64,000 bases of DNA. Origin: an uncultured Bacteroidales bacterium (GTDB lineage Bacteria; Bacteroidota; Bacteroidia; Bacteroidales; Muribaculaceae). The stretch lies in assembly GCA_947573135.1 (NCBI GenBank), contig CANPDU010000003.1:62001-126000 (forward strand), written 5' to 3'. Below are positions 34,331 to 42,712 of the stretch, piece after piece (the first letter of the stretch is position 1; the number at the start of each line of letters is the position of its first letter). The translations under genes and the position numbers were made by a program. The notes beneath the pieces were generated by a model that was not told the origin of the DNA, searched no databases, and saw only the letters and a list, made by a program, of their open reading frames with translations.

Positions 34331-34361
34331 CACCGTTTTTTTAGCAACGCAGACTATTTAT

Positions 34362-36170
34362 ATGCACAATATATTAACTGATTTAACGACGAGACAGGCC
34401 CTTATCTACGGCTCTCGCGAGGCAATCAGCTTTAAGGACCGAGGGACTTCTCACACGACCGTAATGTCGTGGAACGAACTTGACAGTCTGGTTTCAGACC
34501 TCGCATGTGCTCTTGAGACCATGGGTGTCGAGCCACAGAGCATGGTTAACGTTTTCTCGGCAAACTGCCCGGAGATACTTATCACCGACTTTGCCTGTTT
34601 CCGCAACCGTGCCGTTCCGGTCTCTCTTTACTCGACAAGCAGCCCCGAACAGGTAAAATTCATAATCAACGATTCAGGCGCGTCCATGATCATGGTCGGC
34701 GATCAGAAACAGTATGATATCGTCCGCTCGGTCGCAGCCGACTGTCCGGAGCTGAAAACTATAGTCACCTTCGACGACTCAATCGTCATCGACAGTTCCG
34801 ACAACATGACCATGCGTTTCTCGGCCATGCTCGAGCTGGGTCGGGCAGCAAGTGCGGAATGCCGCGACGCTGTCTCACTTCGCGCTGCCGATGCCCGTCC
34901 CGGCGACATTGCCACACTGATCTACACGTCAGGGACCACAGGCGAGCCCAAAGGCGCCGTGCTGCTTCATAGCTGTTTCGACGCAGCTATTGAGATCCAT
35001 CGCAAGCGTCTCGACACACTGACTGTCGACGACCGTTCGCTCTGCTTCCTTCCGCTTAGCCACATTTTCGAAAAGGCATGGACTTATTTTTGTCTCGATT
35101 TTGGCATCAGAGTCACAATAAATGCTGACCCGAAAGAAATACAGACTGCAATTCGTGAAGTAAGACCGACATGTATGTGCAGTGTGCCGCGTTTCTGGGA
35201 GAAAGTCTATACTGCCGTTCAGGAAAAGATATCGTCGATGACCTGCATTAAGAAAGCCATGGTGACACGAGCGCTTAAAATCGGAGCGATACGCAATCTC
35301 CGGTTTTGTCGGATCGGGCAGCGCGCTCCCTGGTGGATCGAGATGCAATACAGATTTTTCGATCGCCGCATTCTGTCTGTAATGCGTAAGGCCATCGGCA
35401 TAGACCACGGCAATATATTCCCTACAGCGGGGGCTCCCCTGTCGTCCAACATTGTTGAGTTTTTTCACGCCTGCGGCATAAACATCGTAATAGGCTACGG
35501 CCTTTCTGAGACAACGGCCACAGTGTCATGCTTCCCGACAGTCGGATATGAGATCGGCACCGTTGGCACAGTTCTACCCGGCATTCAGGTCAAAATCGGA
35601 AAAGACAACGAGATCCTCGTAAAGGCCCCGACCGTAATGCAGGGCTATTACCGGCGCCCCGAGGAGACTGCCGCAGTATTCACCGACGACGGGTGGTTCC
35701 GCACTGGCGACGCCGGTCGTTTCGACGACAACGGCGCACTCATTCTGACCGAACGCATCAAAGATCTTTTCAAGACCAGCAACGGGAAATACATCGCTCC
35801 TCAGGCGCTTGAAAGCAGACTCGGCGAAGACAAATACATCGAGCAGGTTGCCGTTATCGGTGACCAGCGAAAATACGTCACCGCAATCATCATTCCGGCA
35901 TTCGAAGCGCTGAAAGAATATGCACGCAAAAAGAAAATAGCATTCCGCAGCATCGACGAGCTCATCCAGAACTCCGAGATAAAACGCATGATAGCCGAGC
36001 GCATAGAAAGGCTTCAGAAAGGTTTCGCCAGTTTCGAGAAAATCAAGAAGTTCACACTTCTTCCCAAGGAATTTTCAATCGAGTCGGGCGAACTCACAAA
36101 CACGCTCAAACTTCGACGCCCAATAATCAACAACCGTTATGCCCACGAAATCGAGGCTATGTATTGTTAG
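34362..36170 (+). CDS. AMP-forming long-chain acyl-CoA ligase
   Basis: The 602-residue protein has the adenylate-forming signature YTSGTTGEPKGA, the FLPLSHIFEKAW block, IGYGLSETTATVS and WFRTGDAGRFDDNG. It activates fatty acids as acyl-CoA through acyl-AMP. The length and motifs match the FadD15-type ligases frequent in Bacteroidetes. The chain-length preference cannot be read. The hydrolase gene that follows starts 32 bases inside its 3' end. Confidence 0.92.
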   Translation: MHNILTDLTTRQALIYGSREAISFKDRGTSHTTVMSWNELDSLVSDLACALETMGVEPQSMVNVFSANCPEILITDFACFRNRAVPVSLYSTSSPEQVKFIINDSGASMIMVGDQKQYDIVRSVAADCPELKTIVTFDDSIVIDSSDNMTMRFSAMLELGRAASAECRDAVSLRAADARPGDIATLIYTSGTTGEPKGAVLLHSCFDAAIEIHRKRLDTLTVDDRSLCFLPLSHIFEKAWTYFCLDFGIRVTINADPKEIQTAIREVRPTCMCSVPRFWEKVYTAVQEKISSMTCIKKAMVTRALKIGAIRNLRFCRIGQRAPWWIEMQYRFFDRRILSVMRKAIGIDHGNIFPTAGAPLSSNIVEFFHACGINIVIGYGLSETTATVSCFPTVGYEIGTVGTVLPGIQVKIGKDNEILVKAPTVMQGYYRRPEETAAVFTDDGWFRTGDAGRFDDNGALILTERIKDLFKTSNGKYIAPQALESRLGEDKYIEQVAVIGDQRKYVTAIIIPAFEALKEYARKKKIAFRSIDELIQNSEIKRMIAERIERLQKGFASFEKIKKFTLLPKEFSIESGELTNTLKLRRPIINNRYAHEIEAMYC

Positions 36171-37188
36171 CCTTTTGCTTATTTTCGCGACCATCAGCGC
36201 CGATGCATTTACGTCGCGCGAAGTCGGTCTGCTCAACCGCCGTTCAGGACTCAGGCTCGCCGGCACACTCACTTTGCCTGACGACAATCGGCCCAAGGCG
36301 CTGATCGTCACTGCCACAGGGAGCGGCACGCAGGACCGCGACGAAACCATTTTCGGCAAAAAGCCGTTTAAGGCTGTCGCTGAGTATCTAAGCGACCGCG
36401 GCTACGCAGTCCTGCGCATGGACGACCGCGGAGCCGGCGATTCAGAAGCCGGCGATCTCGCTTCGGCTACTACTTTCGATTTTGCCACCGATATTGCCAC
36501 TGCTCTTGCGGCTGCTGATTCAATACTCGGATTCGATACTCCAAAAGGGGTCTTCGGTCACTCCGAAGGCGGACTGATAGCCGAGCATCTCGCTGCGACC
36601 TGCTCTGATGTCGATTTCATAATCACTTACGGAGCACCGGCGTTCAGGGGCGACTCAATCCTTATGCGTCAGGTGCGCGAGACCATGATTTTAGCCGGAG
36701 CCGAAAGTCAGTTCGCATCTCTTTATCCTTCACTGCGCCGACGCTACGACATAGTAATGGCTCCGGGTCTAAAACCGATCATCGAGGCTCAGGTTCTTGC
36801 CGAGCTTGCCATTGCACAGCCCGAGATGGCCGCGCTGCCTCAGTTCCGTGAGCGGGCTGCCAAAGAGATCGGACCACTTTGTTCTGACTGGATGCGAACA
36901 TTTCTGCGCCATGACCCTGCCGCCGACATTGCCGCGGTCAAAGTCCCGTGGCTCGCAGTCAATGGCTCAATCGACCGACAGGTGACGCCCGACAATCTTG
37001 ATCTCATTGCCTCTCTGTGCGCCTCTGCCGATACCGTCGCCATCGACGGACTCAATCACATCATGCTTAAAGGCATTACCGGCTCCCCCGACGAATATGC
37101 GCGCCTTCAGGGCGACGCTGATCCGTCTCTGCTGCGGCTCATCGCCGATTGGCTCGACCGCACCGTTGGTGCCGCTCAGTCACGATAG
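36139..37188 (+). CDS. Secreted alpha/beta hydrolase
   Basis: The 349-residue protein has a signal peptide (about residues 1-23) and the alpha/beta hydrolase landmarks: the nucleophile elbow GHSEGG, a likely acid in GSIDRQV and the histidine in GLNHIML. This catalytic triad is complete. The TATGSGTQDRDETIFGKKPF block is shared with the acyl-CoA thioester or peptidase-like hydrolases (DUF1100/S9-like) in Bacteroidetes. The overlap with the acyl-CoA ligase suggests co-expression; the substrate is unknown. It overlaps the convergent DUF4491 gene by 13 bases. Confidence 0.85.
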   Translation: MPTKSRLCIVSLLLIFATISADAFTSREVGLLNRRSGLRLAGTLTLPDDNRPKALIVTATGSGTQDRDETIFGKKPFKAVAEYLSDRGYAVLRMDDRGAGDSEAGDLASATTFDFATDIATALAAADSILGFDTPKGVFGHSEGGLIAEHLAATCSDVDFIITYGAPAFRGDSILMRQVRETMILAGAESQFASLYPSLRRRYDIVMAPGLKPIIEAQVLAELAIAQPEMAALPQFRERAAKEIGPLCSDWMRTFLRHDPAADIAAVKVPWLAVNGSIDRQVTPDNLDLIASLCASADTVAIDGLNHIMLKGITGSPDEYARLQGDADPSLLRLIADWLDRTVGAAQSR

Positions 37189-37505
37189 TCGTCCTTGCGA
37201 CGGGGGTTCATCGGGAACCACCCCTTACGCACACGCTCGCGTTGCTCGAATATTTCTTTGATCGTCCAGAATGACGAGAAGCCGATCACGCCGAAAAGCG
37301 TCGACAGGAACACATCGTCAACTGCCGCCGCACCCGCACACATTGCTATCCCTAACAAAAGAAACCACCACCAGCAGCGTGTGCCATAATAATACTCACA
37401 TTTTATACATATCGGGTGAAACAGTCCGATAACCAGAAAAGTGCACAGCCCGATAGCGAGACCGAGCACATGCCATTGCTGAAGAAGTTCGGTAAATGCA
37501 TTCAT
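37176..37505 (-). CDS. DUF4491 membrane protein
   Basis: This 109-residue protein has three membrane helices and the DUF4491 core FHPICIKCEYYYGTRCWWWFLLLG. The ATG at 37505 is chosen because the TTG three codons upstream is inside a -7 element. The family is confined largely to Bacteroidetes and some Firmicutes and has no known function. The gene stands alone, converging on the hydrolase gene. Confidence 0.85.
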   Translation of the reverse strand: MNAFTELLQQWHVLGLAIGLCTFLVIGLFHPICIKCEYYYGTRCWWWFLLLGIAMCAGAAAVDDVFLSTLFGVIGFSSFWTIKEIFEQRERVRKGWFPMNPRRKDDYRD

Positions 37506-37511
37506 AATTGA

Positions 37512-37519
37512 CAAAGTTA
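37512..37519 (-). promoter_or_regulatory. -7 element of DUF4491 gene, nearly leaderless
   Basis: Minus-strand TAACTTTG ends seven bases before the ATG, so the transcript would begin at or within about three bases of the start codon. No clear -33 box is visible. Confidence 0.5.
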
Positions 37520-37575
37520 CGACTTTTTCTCTTATTTCTTGATACTAAACCGATGGGATAAGACGTTTTAAAATT

Positions 37576-38709
37576 ATGTCACGTCAGCTCAAGGTTCTTT
37601 TACTCGGCGACTACAGCAACTGCCAGCGCTCGCTTGCCACAGGCCTCCGCCGTCTGGGCTGCGACGTGACGCTCGTTTCCGACGGCTCGTCGTGGCAGGG
37701 GTGCGAACGCGATATCGATCTGACGCGCAGACCCGGCAAACTCGGAGGCCTGGAACTTTATATAAGACTTTCGACTACTCTGCGCCGTCATCTGCGGGGC
37801 TATGACATCGTTTCAGTCAACGATCCCAACTTTGTATCTCTTCGGCCGGCTCTCCTGCGGAAAGTGTTCGACCGGCTGCGCCGCGACAACGGTGCTGTGT
37901 TTCTCAACGCCATGAGCTATGATGTTCCTTTCCTCGACATGCTCGCCGACCCGGACTGCCCCCTCGCCTACAGCGAGTGGTTCACCGCCGGACGGCCGAC
38001 GAGACTCTTCAAAGCCGCAGCCGACGAGTGGAGCCTATGGCACACCGAGGCAATGACACGCTATCACAGCTACGTCTACGATCATATCGACGGTGCCGTC
38101 TCCGCGCTTTACGAATATCATTGCGCCCTTGAGCGGGTTCTTCCGCCCGAGAAGATTGCCTATGGCGGCATCCCGGTTGATCTTGACAGCTTCTCCCCGG
38201 TTGCGCTTCCCGACGATATCGGCAAGGTGCGGCTGTTTCTCGGACGCGACCGCTCGCGCATGATGGTCAAAGGATCCGATCTGCTCGAGCAGGCCGCGCG
38301 CACTGTCATAGACCGTCATCCCGGCCGTGCCGAGCTTACAATTGTCGAGAACCGCCCCTTCGGCGAATTCGTCACCTTGCTGCGCAACGCCCACGTTGTC
38401 CTCGATCAGATCTACAGCTATACCCCGGCGACAACAGCCCTCATGGCCATGGCCTACGGTCTGAATGTCGTTTCCGGGGGTGAAGATGACTATTATGACT
38501 TCATCGGCGAATACGAGAACCGACCGATAATCAATGCGCCGATCGAGCTCGACGCACTCACTGACACACTTGAAAATATCGTTCTTAACCCCGGACTGAT
38601 CGCCGGGCGCGGCCGACGCAGCCGCAGGTTTGTCGAGAAACACAACGACTGCGTAACCGTCGCCAGCCGATACCTCGATTTCTGGACTTCAAGACTCAAC
38701 CGTTACTGA
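37576..38709 (+). CDS. Glycosyltransferase (GT-B, GT4-like)
   Basis: The 377-residue protein starts MSRQLKVLLLGDYSNCQRSLATGLRRLGCDV and has no signal peptide. The N-terminal half shows a Rossmann-like start, and the C-terminal half contains YGGIPVDLDSFSP, LTIVENRPFGEF and VSGGEDDYYDFIG, consistent with a nucleotide-sugar-binding GT-B domain. It probably acts in the cytoplasm on a lipid-linked or cell-surface glycan. The GT-A gene follows four bases later, so both likely serve one glycan. Confidence 0.8.
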   Translation: MSRQLKVLLLGDYSNCQRSLATGLRRLGCDVTLVSDGSSWQGCERDIDLTRRPGKLGGLELYIRLSTTLRRHLRGYDIVSVNDPNFVSLRPALLRKVFDRLRRDNGAVFLNAMSYDVPFLDMLADPDCPLAYSEWFTAGRPTRLFKAAADEWSLWHTEAMTRYHSYVYDHIDGAVSALYEYHCALERVLPPEKIAYGGIPVDLDSFSPVALPDDIGKVRLFLGRDRSRMMVKGSDLLEQAARTVIDRHPGRAELTIVENRPFGEFVTLLRNAHVVLDQIYSYTPATTALMAMAYGLNVVSGGEDDYYDFIGEYENRPIINAPIELDALTDTLENIVLNPGLIAGRGRRSRRFVEKHNDCVTVASRYLDFWTSRLNRY

Positions 38710-38713
38710 CCCC

Positions 38714-39529
38714 ATGCTCACACTCGATCTCGCACTCATAACTTTCGGTCCGGACGGCATCGCCCGTGTCGCGGCTATGAACCTTCCGCATATCGACGGT
38801 GTGCGATACGTCATTTCATGGCAATGCTCCGGCGGAGCCTACCTGCCCGACTCTCTCCTGCGCCCCGACGTCACTGTCTCGCGCATCGAAAGCCGCGGAG
38901 CCGCCGTCAACCGCAACAATGCTATCGATTGCTGCACGGCCGACATTATCCTTTTCTCCGATGATGATCTGATCTATACCCCTGAGCAATTGCTTCAGGT
39001 AATCGAGACTTTTGAAATCAATCCCGATGTCGACGTCGCTACATTCGAAGCCACTCATCCTGCCGGACCCGTCTATCCGGCAGCCTCATGCCGTCTCGGC
39101 GATCCCTTGCCGCGCGGCTACTGGGTGTCGGCTTATCAGATCGCCTGTCGGCGACAGTCGGTTGGCGATCTCCGATGTCATCCCGAATTCGGCGCCGGAG
39201 CCCCGGTATTTACCGGAGCCGACGACGAGCTTTTCTTACTCGCTGCCATACGCAGGGGGCTGCACTGCCGTTTCTTCCCGGTCAACATCTGCACTCACCC
39301 CAACCTCTCGACCGGTACAACCGCAACTCTATCGCCGGGTAATCTGCGGGCGCTCGGGTGCTATATAGCCATCGCATGGCCGCGCTCCTGTTTCATGCGC
39401 ATACCGCTGAAAGCCTGGCGCGCTTTTCGCGCCGGACAATGCTCACTCCCGGCAGCATTACGACATTTGCTCGCAGGTGCCCTGCAGGCGCCCCGCATTC
39501 TCCGGAGCGACCGACGCTATCTTTGGTAG
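38714..39529 (+). CDS. Glycosyltransferase family 2-like protein
   Basis: The 271-residue protein shows a GT-A fold pattern: LALITFGPDGI at the N terminus, NRNNAIDCC, and the acidic metal-binding motif ILFSDDDLIY. A later GADDELFLLAA supplies the acceptor-side acid. The C-terminal part has basic and hydrophobic segments. The gene follows the GT-B gene by four bases. The sugar and acceptor are unknown. Confidence 0.8.
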   Translation: MLTLDLALITFGPDGIARVAAMNLPHIDGVRYVISWQCSGGAYLPDSLLRPDVTVSRIESRGAAVNRNNAIDCCTADIILFSDDDLIYTPEQLLQVIETFEINPDVDVATFEATHPAGPVYPAASCRLGDPLPRGYWVSAYQIACRRQSVGDLRCHPEFGAGAPVFTGADDELFLLAAIRRGLHCRFFPVNICTHPNLSTGTTATLSPGNLRALGCYIAIAWPRSCFMRIPLKAWRAFRAGQCSLPAALRHLLAGALQAPRILRSDRRYLW

Positions 39530-39539
39530 ACAGCGCTTA

Positions 39540-40076
39540 TCAGTCAAGATATGTCACTTTAGCCGGATCCCATTTGTCCTTGGGTTCATGATCGCCCTCT
39601 GTGTGACCCAGTGGAATTATACACATTGGCACATATCCGTCGCCTATACCCGTAGCCTTACGCATCTGATCTATGCGCGAGGGTATCGGATAAACTCCGC
39701 ACCACACTGCCCCAAGACCGATTGCATGCGCTGCCAGCAAAAGGTTTTCGGCTGCGGCCGAACAATCCTCAACCCAGTAATCAACAGCTTCCGGATCCTC
39801 AAAAAAGCGCGATTTGTCACCGGCGATAATAATTGCTGCCGAAGCATTGCGCAACGACTGCTTGCCATATTCCAGCATTTCGGCTATCGCTTCCCGGAGC
39901 TTCGCACCTCGGATCACAAAAAAGTGCCACGGCTGCTTGTTCATAGCCGACGGAGCGGACATCGCCGCCCTAATAACTGTCTCAAGTTCTTTATCGGTGA
40001 CATTACCGGACGAGTAACTGCGCACTGATGTGCGCGTCAGGATATTTTCCAGTGCTTTATTATCTGTTCCTATCAT
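39540..40076 (-). CDS. Nitroreductase family protein
   Basis: The 178-residue protein starts at the ATG 40076 (MIGTDNKALENILTRTSVRSY), which is the family N terminus. SAPSAMNKQPWHFFVI and AIGLGAVWCGVYP are FMN-binding motifs of the NfsB/NfnB-like group. It is a cytoplasmic flavin reductase or dehydrogenase of unspecified substrate. It stops 10 bases from the convergent glycosyltransferase gene. Confidence 0.9.
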   Translation of the reverse strand: MIGTDNKALENILTRTSVRSYSSGNVTDKELETVIRAAMSAPSAMNKQPWHFFVIRGAKLREAIAEMLEYGKQSLRNASAAIIIAGDKSRFFEDPEAVDYWVEDCSAAAENLLLAAHAIGLGAVWCGVYPIPSRIDQMRKATGIGDGYVPMCIIPLGHTEGDHEPKDKWDPAKVTYLD

Positions 40077-40190
40077 ATTATTGTCTTTATTGTCTGTAAA
40101 GTTATAATATACTAACAATTGGCGGCTCGCACTATTTTGATATTAACAATTATTAACCAGATATACACTCCGCCATAACAAATAAGTCCC

Positions 40191-40198
40191 TACCTTTG
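40191..40198 (+). promoter_or_regulatory. -7 element of greA
   Basis: TACCTTTG matches TAnnTTTG. It leaves a leader of about 110 bases before the greA ATG, long for this region. No clear -33 box. Confidence 0.5.
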
Positions 40199-40317
40199 TA
40201 ACCGAAAATTGTTATTAACAGATGAACAGAGGGGACTCGCCCGTATGCGGCCGAGTTTCTTATTTTTTTACTACTTATCAATACTCAAAATCATTCATAA
40301 CCCTAAACGATACTCTT

Positions 40318-40788
40318 ATGGCTATCACTTACATGACCAAAGAAGGTTATAAAAAGAAAATGGAAGAAATCGCTTATCTGGAGTCAGTTAAGCGTCCCGA
40401 AATATCACGTGCTATCGCCGAAGCCCGCGACAAAGGCGATCTTTCCGAGAATGCCGAATACGACGCCGCTAAGGAGGCCCAGGGAATGCTCGAAATGAAG
40501 ATTTCCCAGCTCAAGGATCTCGTTGCTCAGGCACGCATCATCGACGAAAGCAAGCTCAACACCGACGAAGTGCAGATCCTCAACAAGGTCAAGATCAAAA
40601 ATGTCGCCAACGGCATGACTATGGAGTACACTATCGTCGCCGACTCCGAGGCCGATCTCAAGGCCAAGAAGATCGCTTCATCGACTCCCATCGCCCAGGG
40701 CCTTCTTGGCCACAAACTCGGCGAGATTGTCGAGATAAAAGTGCCCTCCGGCCTTATGAAGTTTGAAATCGTCGAGATATCTTTCTGA
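40318..40788 (+). CDS. greA: Transcription elongation factor GreA
   Basis: The 156-residue protein begins MAITYMTKEGYKKKMEEI, the standard GreA start; an in-frame ATG at 40222 would add a non-homologous extension. The coiled coil holds the tip acids in ARDKGDLSENAEYDAAKE, and the C-terminal FKBP-like domain ends GLMKFEIVEISF. It stimulates cleavage of backtracked RNA in RNA polymerase. The HIT gene starts seven bases after the stop, a pairing common in Bacteroidetes. Confidence 0.95.
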   Translation: MAITYMTKEGYKKKMEEIAYLESVKRPEISRAIAEARDKGDLSENAEYDAAKEAQGMLEMKISQLKDLVAQARIIDESKLNTDEVQILNKVKIKNVANGMTMEYTIVADSEADLKAKKIASSTPIAQGLLGHKLGEIVEIKVPSGLMKFEIVEISF

Positions 40789-40795
40789 TCCTGCC

Positions 40796-41188
40796 ATGGC
40801 TTCGATATTTTCCAAAATCGCCGCCGGCGAAATTCCATCTTACAAAGTCGCCGAAGACAACCGCTATTTTGCCTTTCTCGACATAAATCCCGTCGCCGAA
40901 GGCCATACCCTCGTCATACCAAAGCGCGAGGAAGACTATATCTTCGATCTATCCGACGACGAATATGCCGGACTACAGCTGTTTGCCAAGCGTGTCGCTG
41001 AGGCAATGAAAAAAGCCATCCCCTGCCGCCGCATCGGCGTCGCTGTTATGGGGCTTGAAGTTCCTCACGCCCATATCCACTTGATACCTATCAATAAAGA
41101 AAGTGACATGAACTTTTTTGGCGAAAAACTCAGTCCCTCGCCCGAGCGAATGAAAGAGATCGCCGAAAGCATAGCCCGTGAATTCTAA
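40796..41188 (+). CDS. HIT family nucleotide-binding protein
   Basis: The 130-residue protein has the histidine triad VPHAHIHLIPI and the N-terminal SIFSKIAAGEIPSYKVAEDNRYFAFLDI typical of Hint/HinT-like hydrolases. These cleave AMP-lysine or similar phosphoramidates. The ATG 40796 is used since the open frame upstream lies inside greA. It follows greA by seven bases. Confidence 0.92.
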   Translation: MASIFSKIAAGEIPSYKVAEDNRYFAFLDINPVAEGHTLVIPKREEDYIFDLSDDEYAGLQLFAKRVAEAMKKAIPCRRIGVAVMGLEVPHAHIHLIPINKESDMNFFGEKLSPSPERMKEIAESIAREF

Positions 41189-41225
41189 CCGACAGTCTGA
41201 CCGACAGACACAATTTTGCTCAACA

Positions 41226-42335
41226 ATGAAACTCAAATCAATCATCATCGCTTCGCTGACTGCCTCACTGGCTGCCGCAGTCTCATGCTCCGGACCCAAA
41301 GGCTGGTCGGTCGAAGGTTCGATAGCCGGAGCTGCCGGACAGAAAGTGGCTCTTCAGGCGTTTAACAACAATAACTGGTACACTATCGATTCAATCCTGA
41401 TCTCCGGCAGCGATAAATTCGAATATATGGCCGCGGCTCCTGCGCCCTATCCTGAAGTGCTTCGTCTGTCACTCAACGGATCGAGTATCTATTTCCCCGT
41501 CGACTCTGTGAGCCGGATCACCGTCTCAGCCGATGCGGCGTCATTCAGTCATGACTATTCCCTCTCCGGATCTGAGGCTGCTTTGCGTTTTGCTGAAATT
41601 GACTCTATGATCACGTCGACAGTCAGTGCCAAAGGCGAAAAAGCTGCAGCCACTGATTCATTGCTCAAACGCAATCTGTCGCAGATTATCCTCACTTCGG
41701 GCCAGCCGATCGCAGCTTACTACATCATCAATAAACGCATCGGCGGCCAGCCTCTGTTTGACCCCGCCGACAAGCGTGACCGCGCAATTATTGGAGCTGT
41801 CGCTCAGGCTTTCGACACTGCCATGCCCGACGACCCCCGCACGATAACCTTGCGCAATCTTTTCCTGTCGGCAAAAATCGCCGCTAATCCGGAACGCATC
41901 GAACAGAACACTATCGAAGTGCCCGAGAGCGGCCTTGCCTCTGACATCAAAGCCTATGACAATAAAGGAGTCGAGCACAGCCTCTACGACGTCGCTGCAA
42001 AAGGCAACATCGTTCTGCTGAGCTTCACCAACTACGAACTCGAATCATCACCGGCCTACAATGTCATTCTTGCCGATCTCTACAAAAAATACCGTGACCG
42101 TGGCTTCGAAATTTTCCAGCTCGCCTTCGATCCTGACGAAGCTGAGTGGAAACAGTCAGCTGTCAATCTACCGTGGATCACCGTATGGAATGCACCCGAG
42201 GACGGTTCCGCAGCCCTGATCAACTATAACGTCAGCGTCCTGCCGCTCACCTACATCATCGGTCGCGACGGAGTCCTCCGCACCCGCATCACCGACCCCA
42301 CAACCCTCGACGCCGAAATCGCCAAAGCAATCTGA
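41226..42335 (+). CDS. DUF4369/thioredoxin-like lipoprotein lacking active-site cysteines
   Basis: The 369-residue protein starts at ATG 41226 with a lipoprotein signal (Cys21 after LAAAVS). A beta-rich N-terminal domain (about residues 25-120) resembles DUF4369, followed by a thioredoxin/AhpC-like fold (about 235-365). At the usual CxxC position the sequence reads SFTNYELESSPAYN, so no thiol redox activity is expected. The cis-proline-like loop (SVLPLTYIIG) is still present. It probably binds proteins or peptides at the envelope. The terminator follows after 66 bases. Confidence 0.82.
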   Translation: MKLKSIIIASLTASLAAAVSCSGPKGWSVEGSIAGAAGQKVALQAFNNNNWYTIDSILISGSDKFEYMAAAPAPYPEVLRLSLNGSSIYFPVDSVSRITVSADAASFSHDYSLSGSEAALRFAEIDSMITSTVSAKGEKAAATDSLLKRNLSQIILTSGQPIAAYYIINKRIGGQPLFDPADKRDRAIIGAVAQAFDTAMPDDPRTITLRNLFLSAKIAANPERIEQNTIEVPESGLASDIKAYDNKGVEHSLYDVAAKGNIVLLSFTNYELESSPAYNVILADLYKKYRDRGFEIFQLAFDPDEAEWKQSAVNLPWITVWNAPEDGSAALINYNVSVLPLTYIIGRDGVLRTRITDPTTLDAEIAKAI

Positions 42336-42400
42336 CCCCTCCCCTGAAGGGCCTTAAGGCCGATAAAAGAAAAACATTAATATAACATTTTCCGCATTAC

Positions 42401-42435
42401 AGCCTCGCCGGGACATCCTCTCGGCGAGGCTTTTG
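42401..42435 (+). terminator. Terminator after thioredoxin-like lipoprotein gene
   Basis: AGCCTCGCCG (42401-42410) pairs perfectly with CGGCGAGGCT (42422-42431), followed by TTTTGCTTAT. Confidence 0.88.
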
Positions 42436-42500
42436 CTTATGCAAAAGCAGAGTTCGAGACATCATAATACATTAATTCTTCACGATCCTATAAAATCGCC

Positions 42501-42556
42501 CGACCCTAATTTCCCTAAAGACCCTAACCGACCCTAATTTCCCTAAAGACCCTAAC
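42501..42556. repeat. Two tandem 28-base repeats
   Basis: A 28-base unit (starting CGACCCTAATTTCCC, ending GACCCTAAC) is repeated exactly at 42501-42528 and 42529-42556, followed by a decayed partial third copy (about 42557-42569). No protein is encoded. This lies in the 377-base gap before the ATPase gene, which also contains the terminator and a -7 element. Confidence 0.9.
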
Positions 42557-42571
42557 GACTCTAAATCCCTT

Positions 42572-42591
42572 TCTCGCGCCTTCGCGTGCCA
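42572..42591 (+). repeat. Diverged copy of the flanking repeat (left)
   Basis: CGCGCCTTCGCGTGCCA matches the 3' half of the two 27-base copies on the other side of the ATPase gene with one mismatch. It marks the left edge of the ATPase pocket. Confidence 0.55.
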
Positions 42592-42659
42592 TCCCCCTGT
42601 CGTCCCACCGCCATAGACATATTAACTCCCAATAAGTTAGATAATTCAAAATAATTACT

Positions 42660-42667
42660 TATATTTG
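42660..42667 (+). promoter_or_regulatory. -7 element of the ATPase gene
   Basis: TATATTTG, matching TAnnTTTG, lies 46 bases before the ATG at 42713, in an AT-rich stretch. No clear -33 box. Confidence 0.5.
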
Positions 42668-42712
42668 CATTCCAAATAATTGGCATAAATGTCACTTTTT
42701 TGGAGTAGAAAC

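Noticed and set aside
42501..42556. Possible CRISPR repeats
   Set aside because: The two 28-base units are directly adjacent without spacers and no cas gene is nearby.
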